In this document: in pieces, positions 10,070 through 21,000 of the stretch
How positions within the stretch are numbered: the stretch's first letter is position 1
Layout of the letters: the number at the start of each line of letters is the position of its first letter
Assembly: GCA_031763025.1 (NCBI GenBank)
Contig: JASSKH010000007.1
Coordinates: forward strand, 3,897,930 to 3,961,929
DNA: 64,000 bases
DNA from: Macrocystis pyrifera
Lineage: Eukaryota > Sar > Phaeophyceae > Laminariales > Laminariaceae
Direction: 5' to 3'
Translations under genes and position numbers: made by a program
Notes under the pieces: model-generated
What the model saw: only the letters and a program-made list of their open reading frames with translations
What the model was told of the DNA's origin: nothing
The model's database searches: none

Positions 10070-10135
10070 CATGATTGGCGGTATAACATGTTTCTCGCGA
10101 CCGCAGGGCTAGAGTCTGGCGATGAGCTACAGTGA
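10070..10135 (+). CDS. SnoaL/NTF2-like protein, terminal exon
   Basis: Follows CATCAAG at 10063-10069 as the acceptor and encodes 21 residues (HDWRYNMFLATAG to DELQ) before TGA at 10133-10135. Phase 0 matches the preceding exon. The x-W-R-x-x-x-x-F pattern fits the final strand of a SnoaL-like fold. The weak (A)AG acceptor makes this tentative. An alternative acceptor at GCTTCAG (10050) would put the frame out of phase with the exon at 9379. Confidence 0.35.
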   Translation, partial: HDWRYNMFLATAGLESGDELQ

Positions 10136-10619
10136 GATCAGCAACATCGACAGCACTAACAACGACAACAACGACAAGAGCACCAACAACCACACACAAC
10201 AGCAGCAACAACTGTAATTTCTATTCTACTGACTGGAATATTACCATTGGTGGTGTTTGTGGTTGGGTGTTGATATATTTTCTTCCTTCTTTGGTCGCGT
10301 CTTGTTTTGTCCCTTTTGGTCTTGGTGGTGGTCTTGGTTTTTGTTTTACGGTTTTCTCTTCCCCCCCACAGGACCTGCTCGATCTGTGTTGTGTTTTGTG
10401 TCTTGTGTCTTGTGCCTTCTGTTTCGTGTTTTGTGTTTTGTGTTTTATAGTTCGTGTCTGGTGTTTGTACCTTGTGCTGTTTTTTTTTTTTGTTGTTGTG
10501 TGTTTTTGTGTTTTATCATTTGTGTCCTGTGTTCTGTGTCCTGTGATATATATATTTTTTGTTCTGTGGTTTGTGTCTTGTGTTTTGTGTGATGCCCGTA
10601 TCAGGTGCATTCCGCGGAC
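10136..10619 (+). repeat. Low-complexity CAA then TG/TTTTG-rich DNA
   Basis: 10139-10210 is AAC/CAA-rich. 10375-10590 is built of varied TGTTTTGTG and TGTGTCTTG units. The long Cys/Phe/Val frames here arise from the repeat and are not genes. Confidence 0.6.
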
Positions 10620-10832
10620 AGAGAGTCGACTCCTACTTGATGACCTAGATCTTCCAGGGCAGTAAATAGAAACATTCCTGATCTGTATGGTATAGCTCAT
10701 GTTGCCGCCGTTTAATCTGCATGATGGGACACGTTTCCTGGGTTGGATCTGTACCGTACAGATCTTTCGAAAAATCTCGTAACAGCAGGTTAGGATCAAG
10801 ATTATCTAGATGATCTATGTGATCTGTCGGAC
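10620..10832 (+). repeat. Family E repeat, copy 3
   Basis: Shares TTGATGACCTAGATCTTCC (10637), CTGGGTTGGATCTGTACCG (10738) and TTATCTAGATGATCTATG (10802) with the copies at 7660 and 13340. Confidence 0.65.
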
Positions 10833-10940
10833 ATGTGAAAACCTGTAACTTCCCGTAACCATATTTATACGACACCGACGTCGTGTATCGCGGGTACAAC
10901 CGCATGGCACCCCTTGATTGGTTATACCTGGTACCGTAGA

Positions 10941-11187
10941 AGAGCGTTGAGCTCCCACAGTAGTACGATCGTTTTTCAGCGCCTCGTTTTCCCTCAACAT
11001 CGATGGCAAGGGTGCTAAGTTGAACATTCTATTTTCTCGGAAGGAAGGCTCTCTCTCTCTCTCTCGACCAGATCTTTCCGAAAAACGCCTCCTTTGTTCG
11101 GTATTGGCAGCCTCTTGCCGTTCATGGAAAAAAAAAAAAACCGAGCGCTTGAAAAATATCGTGCCCCCCTTGCGAACTCAACGCTCT
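10941..11187 (+). mobile_element. Element Q, copy 1 (terminal inverted repeats)
   Basis: Starts AGAGCGTTGAGCTC and ends GAACTCAACGCTCT. The inner flank CGTTTTTCAGCGCCTCG is matched by CCGAGCGCTTGAAAAATA at the other end. A second copy lies inverted at 11698-11925. No coding capacity. Flanking target duplications are not exact. Confidence 0.6.
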
Positions 11188-11697
11188 GTACGGCATGTAG
11201 GATACCACTTTGACCCAAAGTATTTGAAATGTATATATTGAATTCTGATATGCCAACTGCGCCTATGTTTCGGGTCGGAGTGGTATACTGTAGGTCTACT
11301 GCAATGGTATCACACGATGCGGGTGAGGGCGGCTGTTCTACAAGAACAACATGTATTTGTTTTCCCTGCTGTATGACGGTCATAGGACATATCGGTGGCA
11401 GCACTGCCACCTGTCGTACCAGGCAGGTACAGTAGGGTAGAATATCACACTCGGGTGAGGAGACGACACACCCCCTTGAATAAATGAATTTCGGAGCCCA
11501 TTTTCTTTCGATACAGGGCACACGCACACGCGAAAAATGTTTTTTTTTTTGTTTTACAGATGCCATCGAGACCTTTTCCATGTATATAGACGCAATCGCT
11601 AGGCGTTTGCACCGTCCCCATTGTCCAGAACACCAGATTTGGATTTTGTCAGAGGGGATGTGTTATATTTTCACCCGTGTGATACGGAGTGCCGTAA
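11188..11697. other. Unclassified spacer between two element Q copies
   Basis: Nothing recognisable. A reverse 188-codon frame overlaps here and into element Q but has no domain. Confidence 0.3.
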
Positions 11698-11925
11698 AGA
11701 GCGTTGACTTCGAGTGAACGGGGGTGCAATAGTTTTTCAGACCTTGGTTTCTGCATGAACGGGAAGGTGCCAGTAATACCGAATAACGAGGCGTTTTCGG
11801 AAAGATCTGGTGGAGAGAGAGCCTTCCGAATTCTAGGATATTCGAGTTTAGCACCCTTTTTTTCCGTTGTCGAGAAAACGAGGCGCTGAAAAACAATCGC
11901 ACCCCCTGCGTGAACTCAACGATCT
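11698..11925 (-). mobile_element. Element Q, copy 2
   Basis: Inverted relative to copy 1. Shared internal blocks are CGGAAAGATCTGGTGGAGAG (11798) and GAAAACGAGGCGCTGAAAAA (11874). Ends are AGAGCGTTGA and CTCAACGATCT. Confidence 0.6.
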
Positions 11926-13339
11926 CTACGATGCTTCGTTGTGTCATACGAAAGCAGTTTATGCACAACGTACGTATTTCGTGTGGTATTAATAGTTTGA
12001 TTGTTGATGTTGTATTGGTAGCTGGCTGCTGTTTCAGCAGCTGCAAGCAGTGACTTCACACGGCTCGGCGACTGGACGTTGCGTCATCTCCTCTCTAGTA
12101 TTCTAATATTACTGTGCACTACAGTAGTGTTCTTTTTCTGATACCAGGTATTAAGTGCATGTTGTCAGTGGGTACTACCAATAGTGAGTCGCGTAGTCTC
12201 CTCTGATGTTGTAATAATGCTGTACACTAGTGCGACAGTCTTCCGTTTTTGATTATACCAGGTACGTGTTAAATACATATTACCAGTGGGTACTAATACT
12301 ATGTATTGTGGCGACCAACGCCAAATGCGGCCTCATCTATTGCCTTTTAGAGGCACGCAACAGTACGATCAGCATCCTGCGGTATGCGTGTAGGACATGT
12401 CCTTGCATCGCAGCTCGGGTACACCCCCAGTGTGCCTCAGTATCCCGGGCTTCTTGGGTGTGACCGACGCTGTTATATAACCTCAGCTTTCCCCACTTTT
12501 ATTAATTTCTATTTTTTTGGTCTCTGAAGGCCATAGACCAATCCTTTAATTTTTACACCCACGTTTTTCAGGAATACTACTCGAAAAAGTAAGTGTGAGG
12601 TATTTTTTGGAGTCATCTATACGAGGGTCCACTCGGGTGCGCAGCAGTAGTAGCTGCTGTTGATGCGGAAAAGGCAAGACGAACTGCCGGTGATACAAAA
12701 GTTGCTGCATTTTCTTATGGTTGAACCGGCGCAAGAGGTGCAACAACGCTGAGGGCATGTTCTATTGTCTGTTCTGTTTTTCTAGATTCTATTTTCTGAG
12801 GTCTAGTGTCTAACCTCTTACCATCTAGCCTATTCTCGAATCTCTGCACTCGAATCTCTGTTGTCGAATCTCTAGTCTCGAAGCTCGATTCTCGAATCTC
12901 TATTCTCGGATCTTTTCTCGAATCTTTGCTCTCGAATCTCTCTTCTCTAGTCTCCGTTTTCTAGTATCTACCACTCTGTCCGGAGATGTATTAAACCAGG
13001 TGTGATACAGCGTTTGGGTATAGTACCCAAGCAACCCTTGACTCACAGTAGTAGTAGTCTATTCTCTCATCATCATTTAGTCCATATACAAACGTAAGAT
13101 TTTCACTAGCGGTAGGTACCAGACACTGTTGATAGAACAACAGTAATTCGAACTAAAGTACTCGTATGCTCATGCGACTGCACATCAACCACCACATATT
13201 CAATATATACTCGTACGTATATATGGATCTCAACCTCCACAAGTCAACACTCGCAGCGGGTGTTGGTTAACGTGTGGTTCGAGGACAGCAATCCGCGGCT
13301 TGGGAGAGGAGACAGGAGAGGCGATAATGGAACGTGGCA
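11926..13339. repeat. Mostly unclassified; TCTCGAATC minisatellite at 12828-12955
   Basis: A run of TCTCGAATCTCTG-type units (about 14 bp, about 8 degenerate copies) lies at 12828-12955. The rest shows no gene and no repeat shared elsewhere in the window. Confidence 0.5.
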
Positions 13340-13605
13340 CACATGGGACAGACCAGATCAGACCAGATCATATCAGATGCCCCAGTTCATGATCTAGATC
13401 TTTCGGGGGCAGATAGATCCCTCATGAACACGATCTTTGCGGTCTATCAAGATCATGTTTTTTCCGGTTGTATCTACCTGGTATTTAATATCTGTCTGTA
13501 CGATACGACACGGCTCTTTCTTGCGCACACGTTTTCCGGATAAGATCTGAGCGATGCAGCTCTTTGCACAACATCTCATAACGGCAAATATAGGATCTAG
13601 ATGAT
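13340..13605 (+). repeat. Family E repeat, copy 4
   Basis: The longest copy. It contains CCAGATCATATCAGATGCCC, TTCATGATCTAGATCTTTCG and GGATCTAGATGATCTATC, leading directly into the 33-bp tandem array. Confidence 0.65.
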
Positions 13606-13709
13606 CTATCATAACGGCAAATATAGGATCTAGATGACCTATCAAAACGGCAAGTATAGGATTTAGATTGTCTATCACAGCGGCAAATATAGGAGCTAGA
13701 TGACCTATT
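13578..13709 (+). repeat. 33-bp tandem repeat, four units
   Basis: Units start at 13578, 13611, 13644 and 13677. Each has the pattern A-A-C-G-G-C-A-A-x-TATAGGA-x-TAGAT-x-x-x-CTAT. Units 1 and 2 differ at one base and later units diverge. The repeat is an expansion of the end of family E. Confidence 0.85.
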
Positions 13710-13751
13710 CTCAGTTTGTAAAACTGAGTCTCAGCTGCGGTAATTGCAATC

Positions 13752-13797
<46 letters not shown>

Positions 13798-14130
13798 CGT
13801 AAGGCATATATTTTCGAACACTTTCCAATGGCCGATATATAAGCTCGTTACAATTGATATTCGTACGACGTTTTCGACCCTTACGGACCTTATATACTGA
13901 AACATACCATACCACAAGGCAAATTTAGCCATATAATACATCTACGACATCGTACCATGGTACCATACCACAAACGTACCATACCATATACTGTGTTTTT
14001 CCCGTACCATACCGTCAACACATACCATACCACATACGGTGGTTTTCCCATATATATCCCCATATACAATACCACCAATATCCCATATTCCCATGTACCA
14101 TATTCCCACATACCATACCAACATATCCCA
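13710..14130 (+). repeat. Family F repeat, copy 1 (CTGT microsatellite plus ACCATACC array)
   Basis: Order: CTCAGTTTGTAAAACTGAG, a (CTGT)n run at about 13755-13796, the block CATATATTTTCGAACAC and ACGGACCTTATATACTGAAA, then an array of CATACCATACCA units to about 14130. The same order occurs at 56150-56775 and 56885-57290. Confidence 0.75.
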
Positions 14131-14138
14131 TGTCCCAT

Positions 14139-14357
14139 ACCGAGTTGGGGAGACGGCTATACACCAGACCAGGTGCCTGCTACTGCTGTAGTGCGGTCTT
14201 GTTGTGCAAGGGTGGGGATGAATACAAGAGTTGGATCAGACGCCCATACCGAGTTGGGGAGACGTCTATACAGCAGACCAGGTGCCTGCTACTGTTGTAG
14301 TGCTGTCTTGTTGTGCAAGAGTGGCGATGAATGCAAGAGTAAGAGTTGTCTCAGATG
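14139..14357 (+). repeat. Tandem duplication of 109 bp
   Basis: Unit 1 starts ACCGAGTTGGGGAGACGG at 14139. Unit 2 starts ACCGAGTTGGGGAGACGT at 14248. Both contain AGACCAGGTGCCTGCTACTG and TCTTGTTGTGCAAG. The units are about 90 percent alike by eye. Confidence 0.8.
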
Positions 14358-14439
14358 CTTGGGTCCCATGCTCAGTGCAGCGCATTGGCCGCTGGTGTGC
14401 ACGAAATAGATGAAAAACATTAGCTATGAGTGCTACTAC

Positions 14440-15835
14440 TGCTGCATCCGTCTCGAATGGCAAAAAATTAATGGGCTTTTTTCAGGTTTGGGAGGATACC
14501 GTAGGACGCCGCCGGCAAGCTCTTGCCCCCTAGAGCATGCATCCACCTCATTTCTTCGAGCCCATCATCTATACTAGTTGATCTTGCCCGCCACCGCGCG
14601 GGTTGCCCCTGGGCTGAGTCTCTGTCGAGATCGAGCGTCAATCGTGTATCGTCGCACCAGCTGAAATAATACTTTTTTGGTGAACTTCGCGCTTCCATTC
14701 GCATACTATAGCAGGATTTTTAGAGTACAACAGGAGTGGGTTACTTTTTGTGTCTGAGCAAAATTATGGACGAGTACAGTGCTATACTGCAGAGTGCTGT
14801 ATCCAAGCAGTATCATGACAGAATGGCAAAAAAAATGCACTGTGTCTATGATATCAGTACATCAGTACAACAAACGTGTCGAATGGCAAAAAATGGGCTT
14901 TTTTTTTTTTTTTCAGTTTTGGGAGGATACCGTTGGACGCCGCCGGCAAGCTCTCGCCCCCTAGAGCATGCATCCACCTCATTTCTTCGAGCCCGTCATC
15001 TATACTAGTTGATTTTGCCCGCCACCGCGCGGGTTGTCCGTGGGCTGAGTCTCTGTCGAGATCGAGCGTCTATCGTGTATCGTGGCACGAGCTGAAATAA
15101 TTCTTTTTTTGGTGTACTTCGCGTTTCCATTCGCATACTATAGGAGGAGGTATTTACAGTACAGCAACAGGAGTGGGTTACTTTTTTTGCCAGAGCAAAA
15201 TTATCTACGAGTACTACTGTTGTGTCTCGAATGGCAAAAGAAATGCATACTATCGCAAGTCTTTTACAGCAGCGAAAGGCAAAAAATGGGCTTTTCTTTA
15301 GGTTTGGGGGGATACCGTAGGACGCCGCCGGCAGCAGCAGTGGATTACTTTCTACTTTTCGCCTTTATTTGTTTGCGATCGTCATCGTATGTTTCCGTAC
15401 TCGCATACCAGGTATAATACAATGAATAACCTGTCAGGTCAAAATGCATGTCAATCTGTCTGATGTGTTTCAACCCACAAAATGTTTTTCATTGACCAAC
15501 AAAGCGTCGTCACTCGCACACTATAGCAGCAGCAGTAGAGCCTGAAAACTACTACTACTACTAAAAAATTGCATACGAACTATGGTCGGTCTTTTACAAC
15601 AACAGCAGTTTGTTGATTACTTTCTATTTTTCGCCTTTATTTGTATTTTGCGATCCTCGTCGTATGTTTCGTTACTCGCAAAAAGAATGACCCAAAATTG
15701 CATACTATGATACATATCGTAGGTCTTTTTACAACCACAGCAGTTAGTTGATTGATTACTTCCTACTTTTCGCCTTTGTTTGTATTTTGCGATCCTCACC
15801 GTATGTGTCGGTACTCGCAAAAGTAATAACCCAAG
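14440..15835 (+). repeat. Tandemly duplicated block, about 420-bp units, with short 3' satellites
   Basis: Unit 1 (about 14453-14780) and unit 2 (about 14877-15210) share GGAGGATACCGT(A/T)GGACG, CCCCCTAGAGCATGCATCC, TCTGTCGAGATCGAGCGTC and CCATTCGCATACTATAG. A third, shortened unit begins at about 15285. Then a GATTACTTTCTA(C/T)TTTTCGCC module occurs three times (15343, 15617 and 15752). No gene. Confidence 0.75.
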
Positions 15836-16094
15836 AGAGCGTCGTCAGCTTTCTGACTGATTGTTGGAAATCTCTCCCCGTTCAGGTTTCGTTTTTCATT
15901 GGCCAACAGTCTTGTATTTATAAAGCCCTGCAACCCCAATTACTTACACCTCAATGATATCGATCCCATTGCTGTGGTACTGGTGCGGGTGCTCGTTCCG
16001 TCTTAGTGTGCTGCTGCTGGATATATGTCCCCGCCGAGTACTATAACAAGTGGTACCGTTAGTCAACAAGTAGACGCTCTGCCTGAGCTAAACA

Positions 16095-16235
16095 CAGCAC
16101 TCTGGGGTTCCGTCCGTGCTGGTCCCGACTGGCCTCTCCCGTCACTCTCAACAACTCCACCTGCGACTTCACAAAAAAAGAGACAAGCAAACTGAGAACA
16201 GCGCTCGAATGCATTTCATCGAGGGCAATAACAAT
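16095..16235 (+). repeat. Module K, copy 1
   Basis: Contains CTGCGACTTCAC, AAAGAGACAAGCAAACTGAG and CGAGGGCAATAACAATC. Related copies are at 51120-51340 (reverse), 54450-54553 and 60490-60705. Confidence 0.65.
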
Positions 16236-16484
16236 CTGTAGATGATCTATAGATAATAGATAGGCCGTGATGTCCGATGTGTGGAGTGCTCCGTTTCCCA
16301 GTCGCTCGCGGTGGCGCAAACTCGCGTCGATCGCTCGCGAGGAACTCAGATGACGGATTTTTCTGAAGATACTATGAATGCCAATCGAATGCGTAGCAGG
16401 CGAGGATACTACAGTAGGACAGGTTCCGTGACGTACGCCAAACTTCTTTCTCGGCTCTTACCGGCTCCTCGCCCCCCCCCCTCG

Positions 16485-16790
16485 ACTACGGCCATGCATG
16501 AGATCGCGTATATCTCTCCTATCGAGTACACCCTCTCACCCTTAATGAATTCGACGCGTGTTATCCATATGCAAGAACGTCCGCCTCACAAGTGATTCTT
16601 AGTAGGATTATGCGCACCCTTCATGCGACTCGCCGAACACCTCAGGGCGCTTCGCTTGGTGCAGGTTATGTCGGCATGGTTGGTAGAACGCCACGTGCTT
16701 CATCCCCACATATTCTAGGGATGCGAAGGTCTATGACCATACGACTACGGCCATGCATGGCATGAGTCCCCCCCCCCCCCTCCCAGTTTC
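16485..16790 (+). repeat. Two stacked family A fragments
   Basis: 16485-16541 is a short fragment with the long 3' variant (CATGCATGAGATCGCG, then ATATCTCTCCTATCGAGTAC). It is followed by a longer copy, 16542-16790, that ends CATGCATGGCATGAGTC and a C-run. Once more a copy begins at the tail of another, and the first fragment is preceded by a C-run (16475-16483). Confidence 0.7.
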
Positions 16791-16959
16791 GCCCATGAGC
16801 TATGCCCGATTAGGTATGGTACACTGGATAGCTCCCAAGACGTTCTAACCTAACAGGGATTTGTACTTCTGTAAAAAAGTGTCCCACATTCCAAGTAGTT
16901 TTATCCCCAGAAACGTGCGTGCAGTTACAAAGTTGTTCGAACCTAAAAAGCCTGCCACA

Positions 16960-17670
16960 GATGCTCCCCAGTATCTGGAAGTAAATTCAAGTATTTGCGA
17001 GAGAGACTACTTCAGGTACTTCGTGTACGCTCAGTATTTGGGCTTTGTGGGATACTGCGAGTACTCGCAGTACTTCGACATACTGTGCTACGGATACTGC
17101 AGTACTTCGTGGTTCAATACTGTGGAATACTGCTGTACCAGGTACTCCCGAGTGTTTCAGGGTTCTGTACTGCGGGTACTGCCAAATACTGGCAGTATTT
17201 CGTCCGTTGGTACTGCGAGTATCGCGAGTACCAAAATATCCTCAATATGCGCAGTATAGTCGAGAGTATGAGGTATACTTCTATCATCTGTGCACCGTTT
17301 CGATAATTTTATCCCCATTTTATTGCAGGAAGCACTCACGGATAGTGACTGCCAAGAGCGGAATTTGGAGAAAATTACTTTCGGGGGGGGCAACTGGAGT
17401 ACTCGGAGTACTAGCAGTATTTCGGGAGTTCATACTGCGAGTACTCGCAGTATTTGCGGGTTTAAGACTCTTGATATTTCGAGTACTTCAAGGATTTTGG
17501 ATATTTTGTACTGCGGGTACTGCTTGTACTCGGAGTTCTGTACTACTCATACTCCCATTTCTCGCAGTAGTTGGGTGCTCATATTCAGTACTCGCAGTGT
17601 ATAGGCCGCCAGTGCTGCAATACTCTCAGTACTTAGAGTACGAAAAGTACTCGGAGTGGGAGTATCTGTG
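16960..17670 (+). repeat. Family N repeat, copy 1 (GTACTCGCAGTAC-rich)
   Basis: Dense in short near-palindromes of the type GTACTGCGAGTACTCGCAG and AGTACTTCG. Unique anchors (GGAAGTAAATTCAAGTATTT, TACTTCGACATACTGTGCT, GGAATACTGCTGTACC) align with the copy at 39125-39720, so this is a dispersed element and not just simple sequence. The frames through it are made of the repeat. Confidence 0.7.
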
Positions 17671-17907
17671 AAGCCTTCCGCCTTTTACAACTCCAAAATG
17701 TCCCACGCTATTTCCGGGTAGCCCAAGAGCGTGCGTGCAGTTGCAAAGGGGGTGTAACTCAAAAGACTTGCACCTTTTACAACTCCAAAAATATCTCGAA
17801 TTGGTCCCGTCTGCCCCCCCCAAAACGCATCAAAGGGTTAAAAAACTAAAAACCTTATCCCTCCCCCACCTGTTCTCTCACCCACGCTCCTTGTACCCGG
17901 CCGATAG

Positions 17908-18030
17908 TACGTGCGACGTGAGCTGCGGGCTTTGCTGGAGAAGGACAGGGAGGCGTTCCTCATCGTGATGGAGATCATGTACCGGGTCCCCACCAAGATG
18001 GGCACCCAAACCTACGGACCAGAATACAAG
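17908..18030 (+). CDS. Tyrosinase-like exon 1 (first visible)
   Basis: 41 codons from [10 protein letters not shown] to TYGPEYK, in phase 0. The acceptor is CCGATAG (17901-17907), after the pyrimidine-rich stretch CCCACCTGTTCTCTCACCC. An in-frame TAG overlaps the acceptor, so the exon cannot extend upstream. The donor is AAG^GTGATT. Charged helix R-R-E-L-R then E-A-F, as in the N-terminal part of algal tyrosinase domains. Confidence 0.75.
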
Positions 18031-21000
18031 GTGATTATTACGGGAGACCTATAGTAAATAGGACCAAATATTGTTAGTAAAATTAGGTAAATATATAAGT
18101 TTTTATGTACACCATAGGTCCTATTAACTATGGACCCCCGGAATAGTCAAACACAAAAGTCTCAGGCGCATTTCTCAGGATTGTTTCTCAGTCTCTTTTG
18201 TCAGGCTCATTTATCATTCTCATTTGTCAGCCTCATGTCTCAGTCTCATTTCTCACTCCCGTTCCCCAGACACACTTCTCAGTGTCGTTTCTCAGTGTCG
18301 TTTGTCAATCTCGTTTCTCAGTCTCATTTCGTAGGCTCGTTTCTTCGGCCTCAGTCTCGTTTTATTGCACTTCGTGTTTGGTGTCGATATCGTTTTATCA
18401 GACTCGTTTCTGTCCCATTTATCTGCCTTGTTTATCAGTTTCAGTGCTCACAGTCCTTTCTTGGTCTCAACTGTCAGTCCTGTGTTGTCAGCCTATACGA
18501 ATTATGTCAGTCTTGTTTGTCAGCCTGTGCTCAGTCTCTCACATTTCAGCCTCAGTCTCAGGCCCACCCTCGAAGGCAGGCGTCTTGAGCAATGTAGATA
18601 GTGCGCCCAGGGGGCAGACAAGTCGATTGTGCAAGCGGAGTTTCAGTTTTAAATTTCAGTATTATTTCTCGATCTTGTTTCTTTTAGACTCTTGCTCTCG
18701 AGCTCGTATATTGTCGGACTCATACCATCAACTCGTTTCTCGAACTAGTTTTCGCATTTTTCTCGCCATGTTGTCATTCTCAGGCCCGCATATATCAGAC
18801 TCATGTTCTTAAGACTCGTTTCTCAAACTCAGTTGCAGTCTCGGCCTCATCATTTCCAGTCCCAGCCTGGATGGTTTACGTTGGGTTTTCGTGCCTTCGT
18901 TTTTTCGAGGGTCTAGACGGAAGGTACCGGTATATGAAATCCACACGATAGTATTATGGCTACGTACCCAACAGGATGATTTTGCCTCCAGCTCGTCGCG
19001 TTTTTGTCGGACCGACGCTCTCATTGTATGTCCTACCTGTAGTAGTAGCAGTATTACAGGGGTCCATAGTTAACGGGACCAAATTTTGTTAGTAAAAATA
19101 GGCAAATATATAGGTTTTTATGTACACCATAGGTCCTGTTAACTATGGACCCCCGTGATAGTAGCAGTATTAATAGTACAGTAGTAGTGGTAGTGGTAGT
19201 ACTAATAGAAGTAGTGGTATTAAAGTAATAGACTTCCAGCGGAATTTATAGTAGTCGTAGTACAGCAGTGGCTGTAGTCGTGGTACAGTATTAGTCGTTG
19301 TTAGTAGCTGCTCCTGCTGCTGTTGCTGTGCTGTTCTGCGACCAACAGTGTGTACTGAACAGAGGTGTTCTATTCGTGCATTTTTTCGTGACCATCAACC
19401 ACCTCTTACCGCTGCCCTCTCTTCTTCCACCCGCCCCGCCCCGCCCCCCCCCCCCCTGCTCTCCTGTTATGTTCCTGCCCCCCGCTCCTCCTCTTCCGCC
19501 CCTTTTCTCTTCCTCGCCCCCTACCCCCCGCCCCGAAAACGTATCGTTCCGTTGGGTTTGCTTCGATTCGGAATGCTTTGATTTTCGCCAGGGCATCGAC
19601 TTCTTCGTGCAGATGCACCTCGACGGTGCCGGTACCAGGGAATGCGATCACTGGCACGATGACGCTGGTGAGGGGAGAGACCAGCATGACAAACCTTTGT
19701 TTTTGTTTTATCTTGTTTTTGTGAGGGTAGGGTAGCTCTCGCTATGTTGTAATCAGAATCAGAGCCCGCGATAAAGTAAACAAATCGCACATCACCGCGT
19801 GTTCACACAGCCATATTTTGGTTCTGACTTGCTGTCCCCCCCCCCCCTGTACGAAATAGGAAGTCGCGCTGGTGGATGTTTGTTTGTATCTGCCGTCAAC
19901 CACTGTTTTGCGCCGGTGGTGGAAAGGCAGCAAAGAAACACCAAAACTTTTGCTCTTTCGGAGGCAAACTAGTGTTTTTTTCCTAGTTTTTTTTTTCAGA
20001 CTGTACGGATTTCCGGCTTCATGTCTTCTACCCGGATCTCCGGCTCCGCCCCAGCTGAATAATAGGGCGTGCCCTATGCCCTACCTGGTGTACTTTAGAC
20101 GGCCGTGTACGTTAGCAACTCGCTTCGCCCGTATCAGTAAGCTACCTGGCACGTATTAGCAGATAATGTTTAGGTGACTACGTACGTGCCCGTGGTGGTA
20201 GCCGCAATTCAAGGCGAGTCGGCGACGGAAGGTCTGAAGTCTTCTCGCGATAAAAAATGCGGAGCACAAGCCGGGGTGGGGAGGGGGGAGGAGAGCCTGC
20301 TGCTGTGTGATCCCTGGATCTGAGTTACGACAAGTAGTAGGAGGGAGAGAGAAAAGGAGAGCGAAGGTAGCAAATGGGACGAGCAAATTTATATAGGTGG
20401 TAGTTGTTTTTGGTGGATAGAGGAGGGGAGGAGCAGAAAGTGAAGATGCATTGGGAGGGAATGGAGTAGAAAGAAGGAAAGGAGTGATGTGGGGGGGGGG
20501 AGGGCAAGAAGAGAAGGGGAAGGGAGTGGAGACAAGCCCCCCATATGGTAGCGAGAAAACGATCACATCTATCGCCACAGGCGGCGAAACAGCAACAAGA
20601 TCAGATAGGCCAGAATGTTTGGTATGAAATGTTTGGTATGTAATAACATGGAAAAAAAATCATAATAACGCCCAAATGTTGGAGGTGTCTGTGTTATGAG
20701 TAGGAACCGTAGTCCGTCTCGAAAGAGATGCGCGATCAATAATAAGCAACACATGAATACCCCCCCCCCCCCCCCCCTCCCAACCCCTTTCGTTCTCCGT
20801 CTCGAAAGGGTGGCGTGGTCAATGGTCAAATCACTAAGGGAAGCAACAAATGAGTATCCTCCCCCCCCTCCCATCCCCCTCCTTGGCGCCCTCGCTCCCT
20901 ACCCCTTCCCCCTCCTCCGTCGTATGCGTATACGGGTAGTTAATAATTGGCCAACGTGCTCCGTCCCAGCATTGTAGGGATGCGAGGGTCTATGGTCATA

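Noticed and set aside
13578-13709. Regular 33-bp repeats as a CRISPR array
   Set aside because: Units abut without spacers and the setting is eukaryotic.
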